A DNA stretch of 64,000 nt, taken from positions 1,680,618 to 1,744,617 of the forward strand of contig NC_052032.1 of NCBI RefSeq assembly GCF_015832195.1, in the 5' to 3' direction. Positions 12,101 to 22,276 of the stretch are shown piece by piece. Each line of letters begins with the position of its first letter. Within the stretch, counting starts at the first letter, position 1. This DNA comes from Motacilla alba alba (lineage: Eukaryota; Chordata; Aves; Passeriformes; Motacillidae). Below the pieces are notes generated by a model. That model saw only the letters and a program-made list of their open reading frames with translations. It was not told the origin of the DNA and searched no databases. The translations under genes were made by a program, and so were the position numbers.

Positions 12101-15100
12101 TGTGTTCATTTACAGGAAGGAATGCCAGCATCTGTATTCTTATAAAGGGAATGGCTGTTTTACACAGATTTTATTGCAAGCCTGTAGGCAGGAGCTTGGT
12201 GGATATGAGTTTGCCCATGTTGAAGTGAATTTCATTAATGAAATGACCTGATCTACCAGGTAAGCACAAGATCTGGCCCTGCTAGCTGTAGAAGACCCAG
12301 GTTGCAAGGGGAGGTATATGAAAGGCCAGGTTCACAACATGACCGTGTTGTTTGGCAGTCTGACTCCTCCCTGCTCCCTCAGCTGCCCGGAGGCAGATGG
12401 AAAAGCCATGGAGAAGCCATGGAGAAGCCATAGGAAAGCCGTGGTTCACACAGGCTCCGGGCACTGCCCAGCGACACTCGGACATCCCCAAAGGCACAAA
12501 CAGCGGCACCTCGGTTCTCTTTCCTCAGTGCAGCAACCATCTCTGTTTTTAACCTTTAATGGTCAATTATATTCCTTCCAGATGTTTTTTTCCCCAGGAG
12601 GCATTGAAGGTCAACAGGTAAGGTCGATTTGGAGAGCAAGTTCAAGTCTACTGTTGCAATATGACTGTGTTTGTTGCAGCTGTCCTCACGCACGCTCTAA
12701 GACTTCTCTGCCAGGACCAGTCTGACCAGCAAGTCAGATTTTCTTTATAATCCCTGAAAAGATCTAGTCAGAGCAGTAATTACCACAAGGAGACCAGCTT
12801 TGAAGTCTTTGGACTTCTGCTTATCAGCCTGGCAGTGCTGAAGTGTAGAGAGTCTGTCTGTGTTCTGTCTCCTTCCCCATTCTGGAGTGACAGGGTGACT
12901 GTTGTGACTTAGCATTTGAAAACCAAGCTTGGTGACTGCGAGAGTGATGAAGTTCTGTGACATGTGATGTGAGCTCTCTGTGCACTCTTCATTTGTTACA
13001 TGTTTGTCTGTTTGAAGACACCAGCCCCAGAGTGGTGTCTGTCACTCTATGGGTGACAAGAGAGCACGAGTGTCATGGCACCTCTTGTGAGGAAGCTGCC
13101 AAGGCAGGATGGAGTGGGGAGGGCTGCTCTGCCCTTGTAATGCTCCCTGTGTTCTGGCAGGCCATGACCTTCAGGATTCCTGCGGGACTCTGGATGGTGA
13201 CTTTGACTTGAACTGGGAAGCAGAAAAGGAACTTGAAGCCATGGCATGTGATGGAGAAGACTTTATTCCACCAAAAATAATGGTGAGAGTTTCCAGCTCG
13301 TCCTCTGCCTGTCCTTTCAGTGCTGCTAAGCTCAGGATTTTCATGGGAAGTCTGTTGTATAGGCACAGCCTCAGGTGTCTGTGAGGGTCACTCAGAGATG
13401 AACCAAGACTTGACACGGGCTCAGATCTGTTGTTGCTGGGGGTAGTGCATTGAAAGAAAACTAGAAGGAGGGATCTGTAGTGCAAATCAGAGCAGGACTG
13501 ACATCAACACAGAACCAAGTCAGCTTGAGGCTTGTTAACCCTGAAAATAGAGACCTGAGCACCACTGCCAGCTCTGCTCCCACAGCGAGGAACTGAGGGG
13601 CCTGGAATCAAACAGAGTTCAGGCTCTGCTGCTGCTGGAGCCAGCTGAGGCTTCAGCCACAGTTGTCAGGCACTGTCTGACACCTGCAGTCCTGTGCCTG
13701 GTGCAGGGCCAGCCCTTGGCTGGACCCTGTGCAGGTCCCACCAGACACTGAACACTCCCTAAGCAAAAGCAGGTTTTGCAGGAGTGATCCTCACTGGGAT
13801 ACAGCAATCCATGGTGGTGCACGAGCTGCTCCATCCTCTGTGCATCCCAGTCTCCCCTTTCCAGCCTGTTCTGGGCCCCGTGCAGCCTGAGGGCAGAGCT
13901 GTGTGCTCATGTGACACTCAGGGGCACTAGGCAGGCCTGGGGGTGCTCTGGGCTGGAAACTTCCCATTGGGATGTGGATAGACTGGGTTAGCTGCTACCT
14001 CGAGTCACACCTGAGACCAGCTGAACAGGCACTGTTTTATGGCCTTCATGCTTCTGTCCAGACTCTATTGCCTTGTCCTCATGCTGTTGCACCTTTTTCC
14101 CCCTTTGCAGCTCATTTCTTCCAAGGTGCCCAAAGCAGAGTATGTCCCAACAATTATCCGCAGGGACGACCCCTCCATCATCCCCATCCTCTATGTAAGT
14201 AAATTACTTCTGCTGTGATGAGAGCACAAGTCATACAGACACTTTTTTATTTCCCTAGTTCCTGTTAGGGTGACTCCAAAATGCTGATATGATTTGGAAA
14301 AGCTATCAGGAAGGGGCTGGGGGTGTGTTGAACCCAGCTTTGGGGTCTGGAGTAGCTTTGTGGGGGCTCATGTCTAGGTGGAGCTGTCAGGTGGGATGGA
14401 AATTGCACATGTGGGCTCTGCAGGCCCAGCCAAGCTGCGTGGGAGGATCGTCAAGGGAAGGCAGGACAGGCATTGCCAGGCTTAGGGCTCCTCCTTATGC
14501 TCATCCTTGGGATAAGCAGCACTCAGAGCTCAGCAGTGAACCATCAGCCCCGTCACCCCACGTGCAGTGAGGCATCCCTGTCAGTCATTAATTTAACTCT
14601 GACTTTTCCCTGGGAGTCTGGCCTGAGCAGGTGTCTGATACAGCAGTGAGAAGTCACAGGTTTCTTTTTCTAATCACCTAATTTGCAAGGGAAGGTGGGC
14701 CTGAGAGCCCAGCCAGGCCACTGTCAGTGTGCAGCAGGCTGTGCTGCTGGGGTGTAGCCTTGCTGCTCTTGTCTCTCTTCTTTGGAGGGTTGTTCAGTGT
14801 CCTGCTGACCCTGCTGTGGCAGAGGCAGCTGTGTTGGGAGAGCAGCTGTTTGTCAGCCAGCTTGGCCAGGGGTAAAGCCAGAGAGTGGCTGCAAAACTCA
14901 AGCCAAACAGGCATTGCTGATGTTGACTGCATCTGAGGGACAGTCTGTGCTTTGGATGTGTCTGCAGGCTTCAGCTGCAAGCCTGTGGGTGGATTTGATC
15001 TTCATGGACTGTTCAGTCTTCAGCTTCTGTGCTGAAATGTGATTTAGGGTGAGGGTTACTGCTGCTGTGACCAGCACCCATCACTTGGTGTAAATGTGCT

Positions 15101-18100
15101 CTTAAAGCATCCTTGGAATGGGATTGTGTGATTATTAGGGAGGTGGTGGAGTGACAGTGATCCTTTATATGTCTTCTCTCTTGGTTCTCAGGACCATGAA
15201 CATGCCACGTTTGATGACATCCTGGGTACGTGAGTTTTACCTCCTTTTCTTATCTCCTGCCCATTGCAAATGTAACCATCAATATTTAAGTCACTCGGCT
15301 GCCCTGTGCTTCAGCTGCCACTCACAGAGGTGTTTTTGTCACCCCAGTGACCCTTGACAGTCAGCTGGCTGCTCTTGGGTGTGCTGCTGTAATAAACACT
15401 CACTTCTTTGGTCTGTTTTCTGTGCTAAACTCGTTGTTTGTGGCAGGGAAACTGAGGCATGGGACAGCAGGTGCCTGTTCGTTGTACCTGTGGTGGGGAG
15501 TGGGAGCAGTGACAGAGGGCCAGGAAGGCTGGGGCTGCTCCAGAGCTGTGGTCACTGCAGAGCAGTGTCTGGTGCTGTTCCATCCCTTCTCTGCCCTGTC
15601 ACCTGCTGATATTTCCTGCTCCCACAGCATCCTTGGCATGTACTGAGCACCCCTGAGGTCAGCTTCCTGCCCTCAGGACTGAGTGTAAAGAAATGAGATT
15701 AATTTTTTGACCTTTGTCTGTGGTTCATCTTTTCCAACGTTTTGTTTGGTTGGGTTTTTTTTTGCAGAGGAAATAGAGAAGAAGCTGAACATTTATCGGA
15801 AAGGCTGCAAAATCTGGAAAATGCTAATATTTTGCCAGGTACATGAAAGTTGTTAAGCACTTGGGCGATTTGTTACAAATTTATCATTTTCTGTGGGGAA
15901 AGTGACATAGAGGAACCAATATTCAAAGTCAGCTTCCATTAAAGTCAGCTTCCAAGGCACAGCTTTCACTTCCCATTTCCCAGACATAGAGCAGTCTCAA
16001 GCTGCTGTGACAGAGGAAATCAAATCTGATTTAGTGAGGCCAAGTCAAGAGCTGGGCTGATTCTCTCAAGGAACCCCGGACAAACCAGCATCAGCACTGA
16101 CCTAGAAAGGATTCCAGAGACAGGAGGAAGCACTTGCAGTGCCATAGTGTCATGGTTTGACGCTGGCCCAATGCCAGTGCCCCCATGAAAACCCATCCTC
16201 CCCTGGTGTCTGCTGTGAGATGTGATCAGAGACAGAGCAAAGCAGGCCTCCACTTGTAAACAAAAGGGAAAAAAACTTTATTATCACACACTTATACAAC
16301 AATGAACACACAGAGCAGAATGGAAACCTTGCAAACATTCCTCCTCCCCCCACTCAATTCTCACAGAATGACACAAAACTTTAGATCTCTCCTCAGTCCA
16401 TCACTCTTCAAATAATCAACACAGTCCATCTCCACCCTTCCGACAATCACTTCTCATTTCATCAAGGAGAGAAGAGCCCCCCTTTGTGCCACAGGCCAAT
16501 CCCCGTCACTCAACAACTGCACGTCGTGACTTCTTCCTTCCATGTTCAGTGCTCTCACCACTGCACATGGACCAGAGCTGCTTTTAGGGTTTCCCTTTCA
16601 AGAATGCAGTTCCAGAAGAGAACGACAGTCTCTCACTGTTTTGGGACACCACAATATTTCCCGAGGGGTCTCACCATTACTCATCAGCTCACATCACTCC
16701 TTGGCGCCGCCTCCTCCTGTTCGGGACACCAGTCCCCCCCAATATTTCAGCCGAGTCTCACCATCACTTCTTTGGCGCCGCCTCATGCAGTCTCTGTATT
16801 GATTCTGCTCATGGCTATACAAGAAAGAGTCCAGCCAAAAGCCACTCTATCATCTCCCCCACCTAGGATTTCCTCAGCTTCTCTCCGTCGTTCTTCACTT
16901 GCACCGCTCTCTCACCTTTTATATTTCCTCTCATCCGTCTCTCTCTCCTTCGACTGAGGATCAGCATTTGCCAGTTTCCACCTTCCGCAGAAGTTAAAAT
17001 CACAGTCTCTGCTCAGCTTGAACTCCCACACTGCTACACACTCTTCATTGGGCACGGTTCCCATTGCCTCGGCCCGGCCGGTGCTATCACATCCAAGATA
17101 GCACTGGCACCTCTCTCTCACTCTCTCTCTCTCTCTCTCGAGGAGGGGGGGCTGCCCGCTGCTTCTCTGAATTCCTCCACCCCTCCGTCTCTGTGGGGAA
17201 CTCACTCTTATCCAAGCCATCGCCTCCCGTCTTCGGCCCATGGCTCCGGCCTACCTCCTTCGGCCGCATGGCCCTTTCCCCCTCCCCCACCCAGCCCGAA
17301 GCTGGGCAGGGGAGGTCTGAACTCTTCCATCCACCGGAACCAAGAGAGCCAAGATCCTGTGAGTTCTCGCTTTTAACCCCTGTGTTCTCAGAGGCGGATC
17401 CATATCCTCAATGGTCAAACCAGGTGCCAATATCCACATCTGGGCACCTATTGGTTCGACCACTACCACCTCCCAAAAACTCATTTCCTCTCAAACCACG
17501 ACACATAGTTATGGTTTCCATCCAGCTTCAGTGTGACAGTGACAGTGGTGTGTGTTTTGGGTCAGATGGCTCAGCAGGGAGCTGGAAGCCAGAGGATGCA
17601 GGAGAAGGGTCAGGCTGGAGCTGTGGCTGGGACAGTCCAGGCCCTGCTGGATTTGGGAGTTGCTGGGGATTTCCTTCCCAAGTTTGCTGTTCCTGGTGGT
17701 GGTCAGCTGTGGACTTCCCCAGCAGATGTGCCATGAGAAGTGAGGGAGGTGACCTGACATAACTCCCTCCATGTGCCCAGTGCTGCAGAGGAGCAGCTTT
17801 GCTGCACACTGACCTGGAGGTTGTGACTTTTAACGTTCCCGGTGCTGTGTCAGTCTGTTCGTGCCTCCTGCTGCCCAGTTCTCTGCGGTGCCAGCCCTTG
17901 CCTGCGCTCCCTGCTGTGCTCAGCTGCTCCTCTGCCCACCCCCAGCATCACCAAGTGACAGGGGCTTTCTTGGCTTCCCTATTACTCTCCAGCCACCCAC
18001 AATGGCGGTTTAAATCTATTTTTGTGCCTTTCTAGAGTGATGTGGGCACAGAACAGCAAAAGCCATGGAATCCAGCCCCCAGCACACTGCCCTGAGCGTG

Positions 18101-21100
18101 TCCGCAGTGCAGGCCTGCTCTGCTCCCTTGTGGCACTTCTGGGAATGGCTGGGCAGGACAGGAAACGCATCCAGGGTTTGTTTCCTCGGGGTCTGTGCAA
18201 AGGGGTTTCCATCTGTCTGTCTGTCTGTCTCTTGCAGGGAGGCCCCGGGCACTTATACTTGTTAAAGAACAAAGTCGCCACTTTCGCCAAAGTGGAGAAG
18301 GAGGAAGATCTGATCCTGTGAGTGGCTGTGCTGTGCTCGGGGCTTGCATGGGGTTTCTCTGCTGGATTTGCTCAATGTTTGCAGCACATGGTGGAGCAGG
18401 AGAAGTGAAGGGAACTGGGGTGATTTTGTCAGGGGATGAGGAGGCTGAGGAGGCACTGAATAGCAGCTCACACTTCATTCAGGGGTGACAGCAAAGGTGG
18501 CAGAGCTGAGCTCATCCCTGGAGTGCTGCAGCCCTGTCACCAGGAGATTTATTCTTTTTTCTGTTTAGTGTCTCTGTGGATAGAGACTGTCAAAAAAGGA
18601 CGGAAAAAAGATACTTCTTCTACTAAAAACAGCCTTGCTGACCAGAAATGAGAACGTGCACTTCGAGCCTCTGGTGCTGTGATACCATTGCTAAGCTGGT
18701 GGCCATGGCAGAAATCCAGGGTGTTCCCCCACAGCTGACTCTGGCCGGGGGGAAATGGAATTTGTCTCTGCAAAGCCTGCTCAAAGTCCAGTCTGTTACT
18801 GAGGAGGCTTTTCACTAACATGCCAGCCTTCGGCTGGGAGTGCTGAGCAATTTTGCTGCTCCTTGCAGAGAGTAAAGCTTTGCCTGCTTTGCTGCCTACT
18901 CGCTTGTGCTGGCTCAAACTTGCTTGGCTAACAGTGCCTGGCTGTGGGGGAGAGGATGTACACCAACCTGTTCCTACACAACTTTTTGTTGGCATGAGAA
19001 CTGAGTATTAAAATCAACATCTGCTCAGCAATCTCATGCTCTGGCACAAACACTGGCTGTGGAATTCTCCAGCACGTGTGCACATCCACGATTCTGAGCA
19101 CATCCCAGGCATAGCTGCTCCCAAGCTGATAAATCAGGGATCTGCAGAAAGCTGTGAACACACAGCTAAAAGTTGAGGAGCTTGGAAGTGAATTTCTCCA
19201 TCCAGCTTGTGTGCTTCTGGGAGGCAGTGCTGAGGAAAGCTGAGGCTGAAGTCTGGTTGGGACACCCATGGAGGAATTTCTGGGCTTTAGAGCCCCCCAA
19301 AGTTGCTCCAGCCCTCTGCCCAGGGCAGGGGGTCGTGTTTCACATCCCTCAGGCACCAAGTGCCTGGTCACAGTCACTACACATCAAGGGGGGGGTGACT
19401 GTGAGGAGCACCAAGCACGGGCTGACATGGAGCTGCCTGGGCTGTATTGTCTCACTCAGAACAATCTCTCCAGCTGTTCCCTGCTGATTTCATGCCCTGG
19501 AATTGAACCAGTGCACTGATAACCCTCGTGTTCAGAAAGGGCAGTTGTTGATAGAAATGGGAGAGAGGAAGCTGGAGGGGATGCTTGGTGAAACTGTCAC
19601 TCCAGAAGCATTCCTGGGGGACTTTGCTCCCTTCTCCTCACCTTGGAGCTCCCTTGGCTCAATGAGCTGCTCTTCCTTCTCTGCCACATGACTTGGACCT
19701 GCTCCTCAGGCCCTGGCTCTGCTCCTGTTCTTCCTTGTCTGGGATCCAATAGCTCTTCCTGAGCAGTTTCCTGCCCAGGACACAAACCGTGGGCCCTGTC
19801 TGAGTGTTGTGTGCACACATCCTTGGCATTAATCATGCCTATGGGGAGAGATTTTTTTTTTTTTTTAATGATGTGTTCTGTTTTTTCCAGCTTCTGGAAG
19901 AGGTTGAGCAGGCTGATGAGTAAAGTCAATCCTGAACCAAATATCATCCACATCATGGGCTGCTATGTTCTTGGAAACCCCAATGGGGAGAAGGTAGGAG
20001 CCTGTGGGTCACCCCTGGAATGTCTGCTGGGCCCAGGGAGGCCACAGTCACACTGGGAGCTCTAAACCTGCCTCTTCTGCTGGCTGGGAACGTGCTGCTG
20101 TCCTGTCCTGTGGGAGCTGTGAGTGGGAGAACCCTCTGGACTATGGGGCACAGATGGAAGGATTAGTGATGTGCAGGACAAATAACTGAAATCTTTGAGG
20201 AGTTGTTCAAAGCACTTGGTTTATTTATTTACTGGTGAGATAGATGTTTTAAAGGACGTGGGTGGAAAGTTTTCCAGAACAAAGATGGGCAATTTTGGTG
20301 CTCAAGAGTCATCATTGTTTTCAGGTCTTAACTCTGGTATGTTTTCCTTTCAGCTATTTCAGAATCTGAAAAACTTAATGAATCCTTATAGGGTTGCCTT
20401 TGAGTCTCCACTTGAACTATCAGCTCAAGGTAATTTATTTCCTGTACAAAGATACACACACACTCCTTGCTAACCAGTCTGCCACCTTTGGGGGGCATCT
20501 TCATGAAAAAGCAGTTTTGACTCCCTTAAGTCCTGCTGTGGTCTTTGTTTAGCTTGTAACCACCTTGTGTAGTTCAGCTGCTGCCCCGGCTTTCCCCTTG
20601 CAGTTCCTGCATGTGTTCACATTTCAAATGCCCTGTTAGTTGTGCCTGAGGCCTCTGCCAGGGTCCTGGCAATGCAAAGGAGACAGCTTTCCAGGCTGGG
20701 TGTAGGAGAATCCATCATTACTAGGGCATGAGGAGTCTGTGGGGGAAGTGCACATGGAGCAGAACCTTTTCTGTAGCCAGGTGTGCTGGGGTCTCTTCTC
20801 CAGAGCTCAAACCACTGGCACCAAGTCAGTTGTGTCAGTAAGCAACTGGGATATGGCCCATCAGAGCCATTCTACAGCTCAGTCTGCTGGCCTGTTTCCC
20901 TTTTTTCCCCTGTAGCTCAAGATATTTCAAGAAGCTACAGGATTTTTCCTGTTCAATGTCAGTAATTCACAGTGCAGTTTCACAAGTGACAGATTCTGAA
21001 TTTGCCCATGTTGTTTTATCTTTGCTGTAGTTCTTGGCCAATAAAACCATGCGGGATTCAGCTGTAGGCACTTCTCTGCTGCCCACAGCTCTGGTCTCAG

Positions 21101-22276
21101 CACTGATGGGTTTTTCTTACCTCCCTTCACCCTCAGGAATGTGCAGGAGTTGAGCACATTGGTGCTCGACTGTGCAGAGTTCACAGAATGGCAGAGCTCG
21201 CAGAATCACAGTCACAGACTGGTTTGGGTTGGAAGGGACCTTAAGGCTCCCCCAGTTCCAGCCCAGGCTGTTCAGTTCCCTGTGCATGATCAGTTCAGGT
21301 GCACAGGGTGCCTGCACAGGAGCAAACATGCTGGGATGTGTCCAGGAGCAGCTTGCAGGGAAATTCCTTGGTTTATGGGCAGCTCAGCAGGCCAGGCAGT
21401 GGGTTCTGTGTGCAGGCATTAGAGCAGCTGAGCTTTCAGGAGGCTGGGCTGAAGGATACGTCTGAATTTATCCCCTTGATCGGTCTGGGACGTGCTAAGA
21501 GTGTACCCTCGTAATCCTTTGCAAAGTCATCTAAAACTAATCTTAATCAGTCCTCACAAGTGAAAATCCCCTCCTTGAGCCCTGTCTGAGTGCAGGGTTG
21601 TTTGCCCTTGTGTTTTCAAATGCACCTCCTGGCTGCCTGTGAGACCCCCTTCAATCAGAGGGGCTGGGGGGCACAGCTGGCACTGGTGTGTGCTGTGAGC
21701 TCATTGCTGGGAGCACAGGCAGGAGCAGGACAGTGATGGCCTGATCATTAAAAAAATGTATTTTTTTAATTTGAATTTTCAGTGTTAATTATTTTTAGTG
21801 TTTCTTTACAAGGAGTTAACTCTTGGTTTACAGCCTCTGAAGTCCCTGTGCCTCATGCAGGCTGTGGCTGATCATCTACAGCCCCTAGCTCCCCTCAGCC
21901 CTCAGAGCAGAGAGGTCAAAGTCTGGAGACAGATTTTGTGCTCAGTTCCTGTCCCCGGGGACAAACCCTGCCAAGGGATTACAGGGAGCTGTTCATGGTT
22001 GAGGAGATCTAAAAAGATGTTTGGCTCTCACGGGCCCCTCCACGTGCCCAGTGTCAGCATTTGCCGTGGATGGGTCGCTGTGCCCGCCGCTGGGCTGGGG
22101 GTTTGTGCTGCTGTGTTCTGTCACCTGTCCCTCGTGCTGCTTTCAGGGTGTGACCCCTCTGCCTCGTTTCACTTCTAGGTAAGCAAATGATTGAGACTTA
22201 CTTTGACTTCCGCCTTTACCGCCTCTGGAAGACCCGCCAGCACTCCAAACTGTTGGATTACGATGACATTTTATGA
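3112..22276 (+). CDS. NSMF: NSMF, NMDA receptor synaptonuclear signaling and neuronal migration factor (Jacob/NELF), 3' part, 13 exons
   Basis: The exons join at GT-AG sites with consistent phases: 3112-3187, 4951-4956, 5557-5625, 9532-9584, 11454-11543, 13161-13282, 14111-14194, 15192-15225, 15768-15838, 18238-18317, 19891-19993, 20354-20429 and 22179-22276. Together they encode about 320 residues and align from memory along the C-terminal 60% of human NSMF (about 530 aa), ending in HSKLLDYDDIL. Visible landmarks are the basic nuclear-localisation stretch ERKRRKREND, an IQ-like helix IQRNFRKHLR, the SFSRSWSDPTP segment and the highly conserved globular C-terminus. Known biology: the protein travels from NMDA receptors to the nucleus through importin-alpha, is retained by caldendrin binding over the IQ/NLS region, and acts in GnRH neuron migration. 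The N-terminal exons (myristoylation site, ERK-target serine) were not found in bases 1-3111 and should lie to the left. Identification is secure; 5' completeness is not. Confidence 0.96.
4951..4956 (+). CDS. NSMF: NSMF exon b, 6-nt microexon CATCTC
   Basis: The six bases CATCTC sit between ctctag and gtaagt. Spliced in, they read GC-C ATC TC-G, giving Ala-Ile-Ser before AFRGYAERK; human NSMF has AISVFRGYAERK at the same place. Skipping leaves the frame open (Ala-Ala-Phe). A UGC triplet at 4930-4932, about 19 nt upstream, fits the motif recognised by the neuronal microexon regulator SRRM4. The splice sites and protein match are seen directly; regulation is inferred. Confidence 0.88.
5234..5389. 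repeat. 52-bp minisatellite, three copies
   Basis: Three head-to-tail 52-bp units (5234-5285, 5286-5337, 5338-5389), each starting GGGATGGTGG. Units 1 and 2 are identical; unit 3 has one difference (gggccg for gggcca). It sits in the NSMF intron between the microexon and exon c, ending 167 bp before exon c. Confidence 0.97.
5557..5625 (+). CDS. NSMF: NSMF exon c, basic nuclear localisation segment
   Basis: Runs from tttcccag to AG|gtaggg. It encodes AFRGYAERKRRKRENDSA and the start of the IQ-like motif (ALIQR). The RKRRKR cluster is the monopartite/bipartite NLS described for Jacob. Confidence 0.95.
5917..5995 (-). mobile_element. CR1 LINE 3' fragment, old
   Basis: Shows the diverged reverse complement of the CR1 3' end: atcacagaatggcttgaatt, a ggaag...acct segment and tccacctcccttgccac. 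In the NSMF intron after exon c. Confidence 0.65.
9532..9584 (+). CDS. NSMF: NSMF exon d, second half of IQ-like/NLS helix
   Basis: Runs from ctttcag to AAA|gtaagt and encodes NFRKHLRMVGSRRVKAQ. With exon c it completes the IQ-like motif (I-Q-x3-R-x3-R) and adds a second basic cluster. Confidence 0.95.
11454..11543 (+). CDS. NSMF: NSMF exon e, Ser/Arg-rich linker
   Basis: Runs from ccttttag-type acceptor to GAAA|gtgagt. It encodes TFAERRERSFSRSWSDPTP and then IKADSFHDSRE. The serine-rich stretch matches the human phosphorylated linker. Confidence 0.94.
12396..12444. repeat. Short imperfect 12-bp tandem repeat
   Basis: Four near-copies of a 12-bp unit containing GAAGCCATGGA, in the NSMF intron after exon e. 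No further significance is apparent. Confidence 0.6.
13161..13282 (+). CDS. NSMF: NSMF exon f, acidic linker
   Basis: Runs from gttctggcag to ATG|gtgaga. It encodes HDLQDSCGTLDGDFDLNW and then EAEKELEAMACDGEDFIPPKIM. This is the least conserved of the visible exons: human has a similarly acidic but different sequence here. Confidence 0.92.
14111..14194 (+). CDS. NSMF: NSMF exon g
   Basis: Runs from ctttgcag to TAT|gtaagt and encodes 28 residues, LISSKVPKAEYVPTII followed by RRDDPSIIPILY. It is almost identical to human and is the start of the conserved C-terminal domain. Confidence 0.96.
15192..15225 (+). CDS. NSMF: NSMF exon h (34 nt)
   Basis: A short exon from tctcag to CTGG|gtacgt encoding DHEHATFDDIL and part of the next Glu codon. 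Its length is not a multiple of three, so skipping it would break the frame. Confidence 0.95.
15768..15838 (+). CDS. NSMF: NSMF exon i
   Basis: Lies behind a T-rich tract (ttttttttgcag) and ends CAG|gtacat. It encodes EEIEKKLNIYRKGCKIWK followed by MLIFCQ, conserved with human. The next intron contains the solo LTR. Confidence 0.95.
16148..17503 (-). mobile_element. Solo LTR of an endogenous retrovirus, complete with target duplication
   Basis: A 1,356-bp insertion in the NSMF intron between exons i and j. Its ends are imperfect inverted repeats (TGTCATGGTTTGA at the left, TCAAACCACGACA at the right) with canonical TG...CA termini. It is flanked by the direct repeat CATAG at 16143-16147 and 17504-17508, a 5-bp target-site duplication. 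On the minus strand an AATAAA lies near 16275-16280, close to the element's 3' end, so the LTR is antisense to NSMF. An internal (CT)n tract lies at about 17109-17139. No gag, pol or env remnant is visible, so this is a recombined solo LTR. Confidence 0.9.
18213..18230. repeat. (CTGT)n microsatellite forming a polypyrimidine tract
   Basis: About four and a half CTGT units end 7 bp before the start of NSMF exon j. They stand where the pyrimidine tract of the 3' splice site should be. Confidence 0.9.
18238..18317 (+). CDS. NSMF: NSMF exon j
   Basis: Begins after a (CTGT)n pyrimidine tract and cttgcag, and ends CT|gtgagt. It encodes GGPGHLYLLKNKVATFAK and then VEKEEDLIL, almost invariant with human. 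Confidence 0.95.
19891..19993 (+). CDS. NSMF: NSMF exon k
   Basis: Runs from ttttttccag to AAG|gtagga. It encodes FWKRLSRLMSKVNPEPNI and then IHIMGCYVLGNPNGEK, strongly conserved. Confidence 0.96.
20354..20429 (+). CDS. NSMF: NSMF exon l
   Basis: Runs from cctttcag to AAG|gtaatt and encodes LFQNLKNLMNPYRVAF then ESPLELSAQ. The final G completes a Gly codon with the last exon. Confidence 0.96.
21195..21280 (-). mobile_element. CR1 LINE 3' fragment
   Basis: Shows the reverse complement of the CR1 3' terminus (gaatcacagtcacagactgg, then gggttggaagggacct). In the last NSMF intron. Confidence 0.8.
22179..22276 (+). CDS. NSMF: NSMF terminal coding exon
   Basis: Runs from cacttctag to a TGA at 22274-22276. 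It encodes GKQMIETYFDFRLYRLW then KTRQHSKLLDYDDIL, matching the human C-terminus with conservative changes near the end. Confidence 0.97.

Noticed and set aside
17064..17762. A 232-codon + strand frame across the right end of the LTR
   Set aside because: Spans the LTR/unique junction and the (CT)n tract; no retroviral or host protein similarity.
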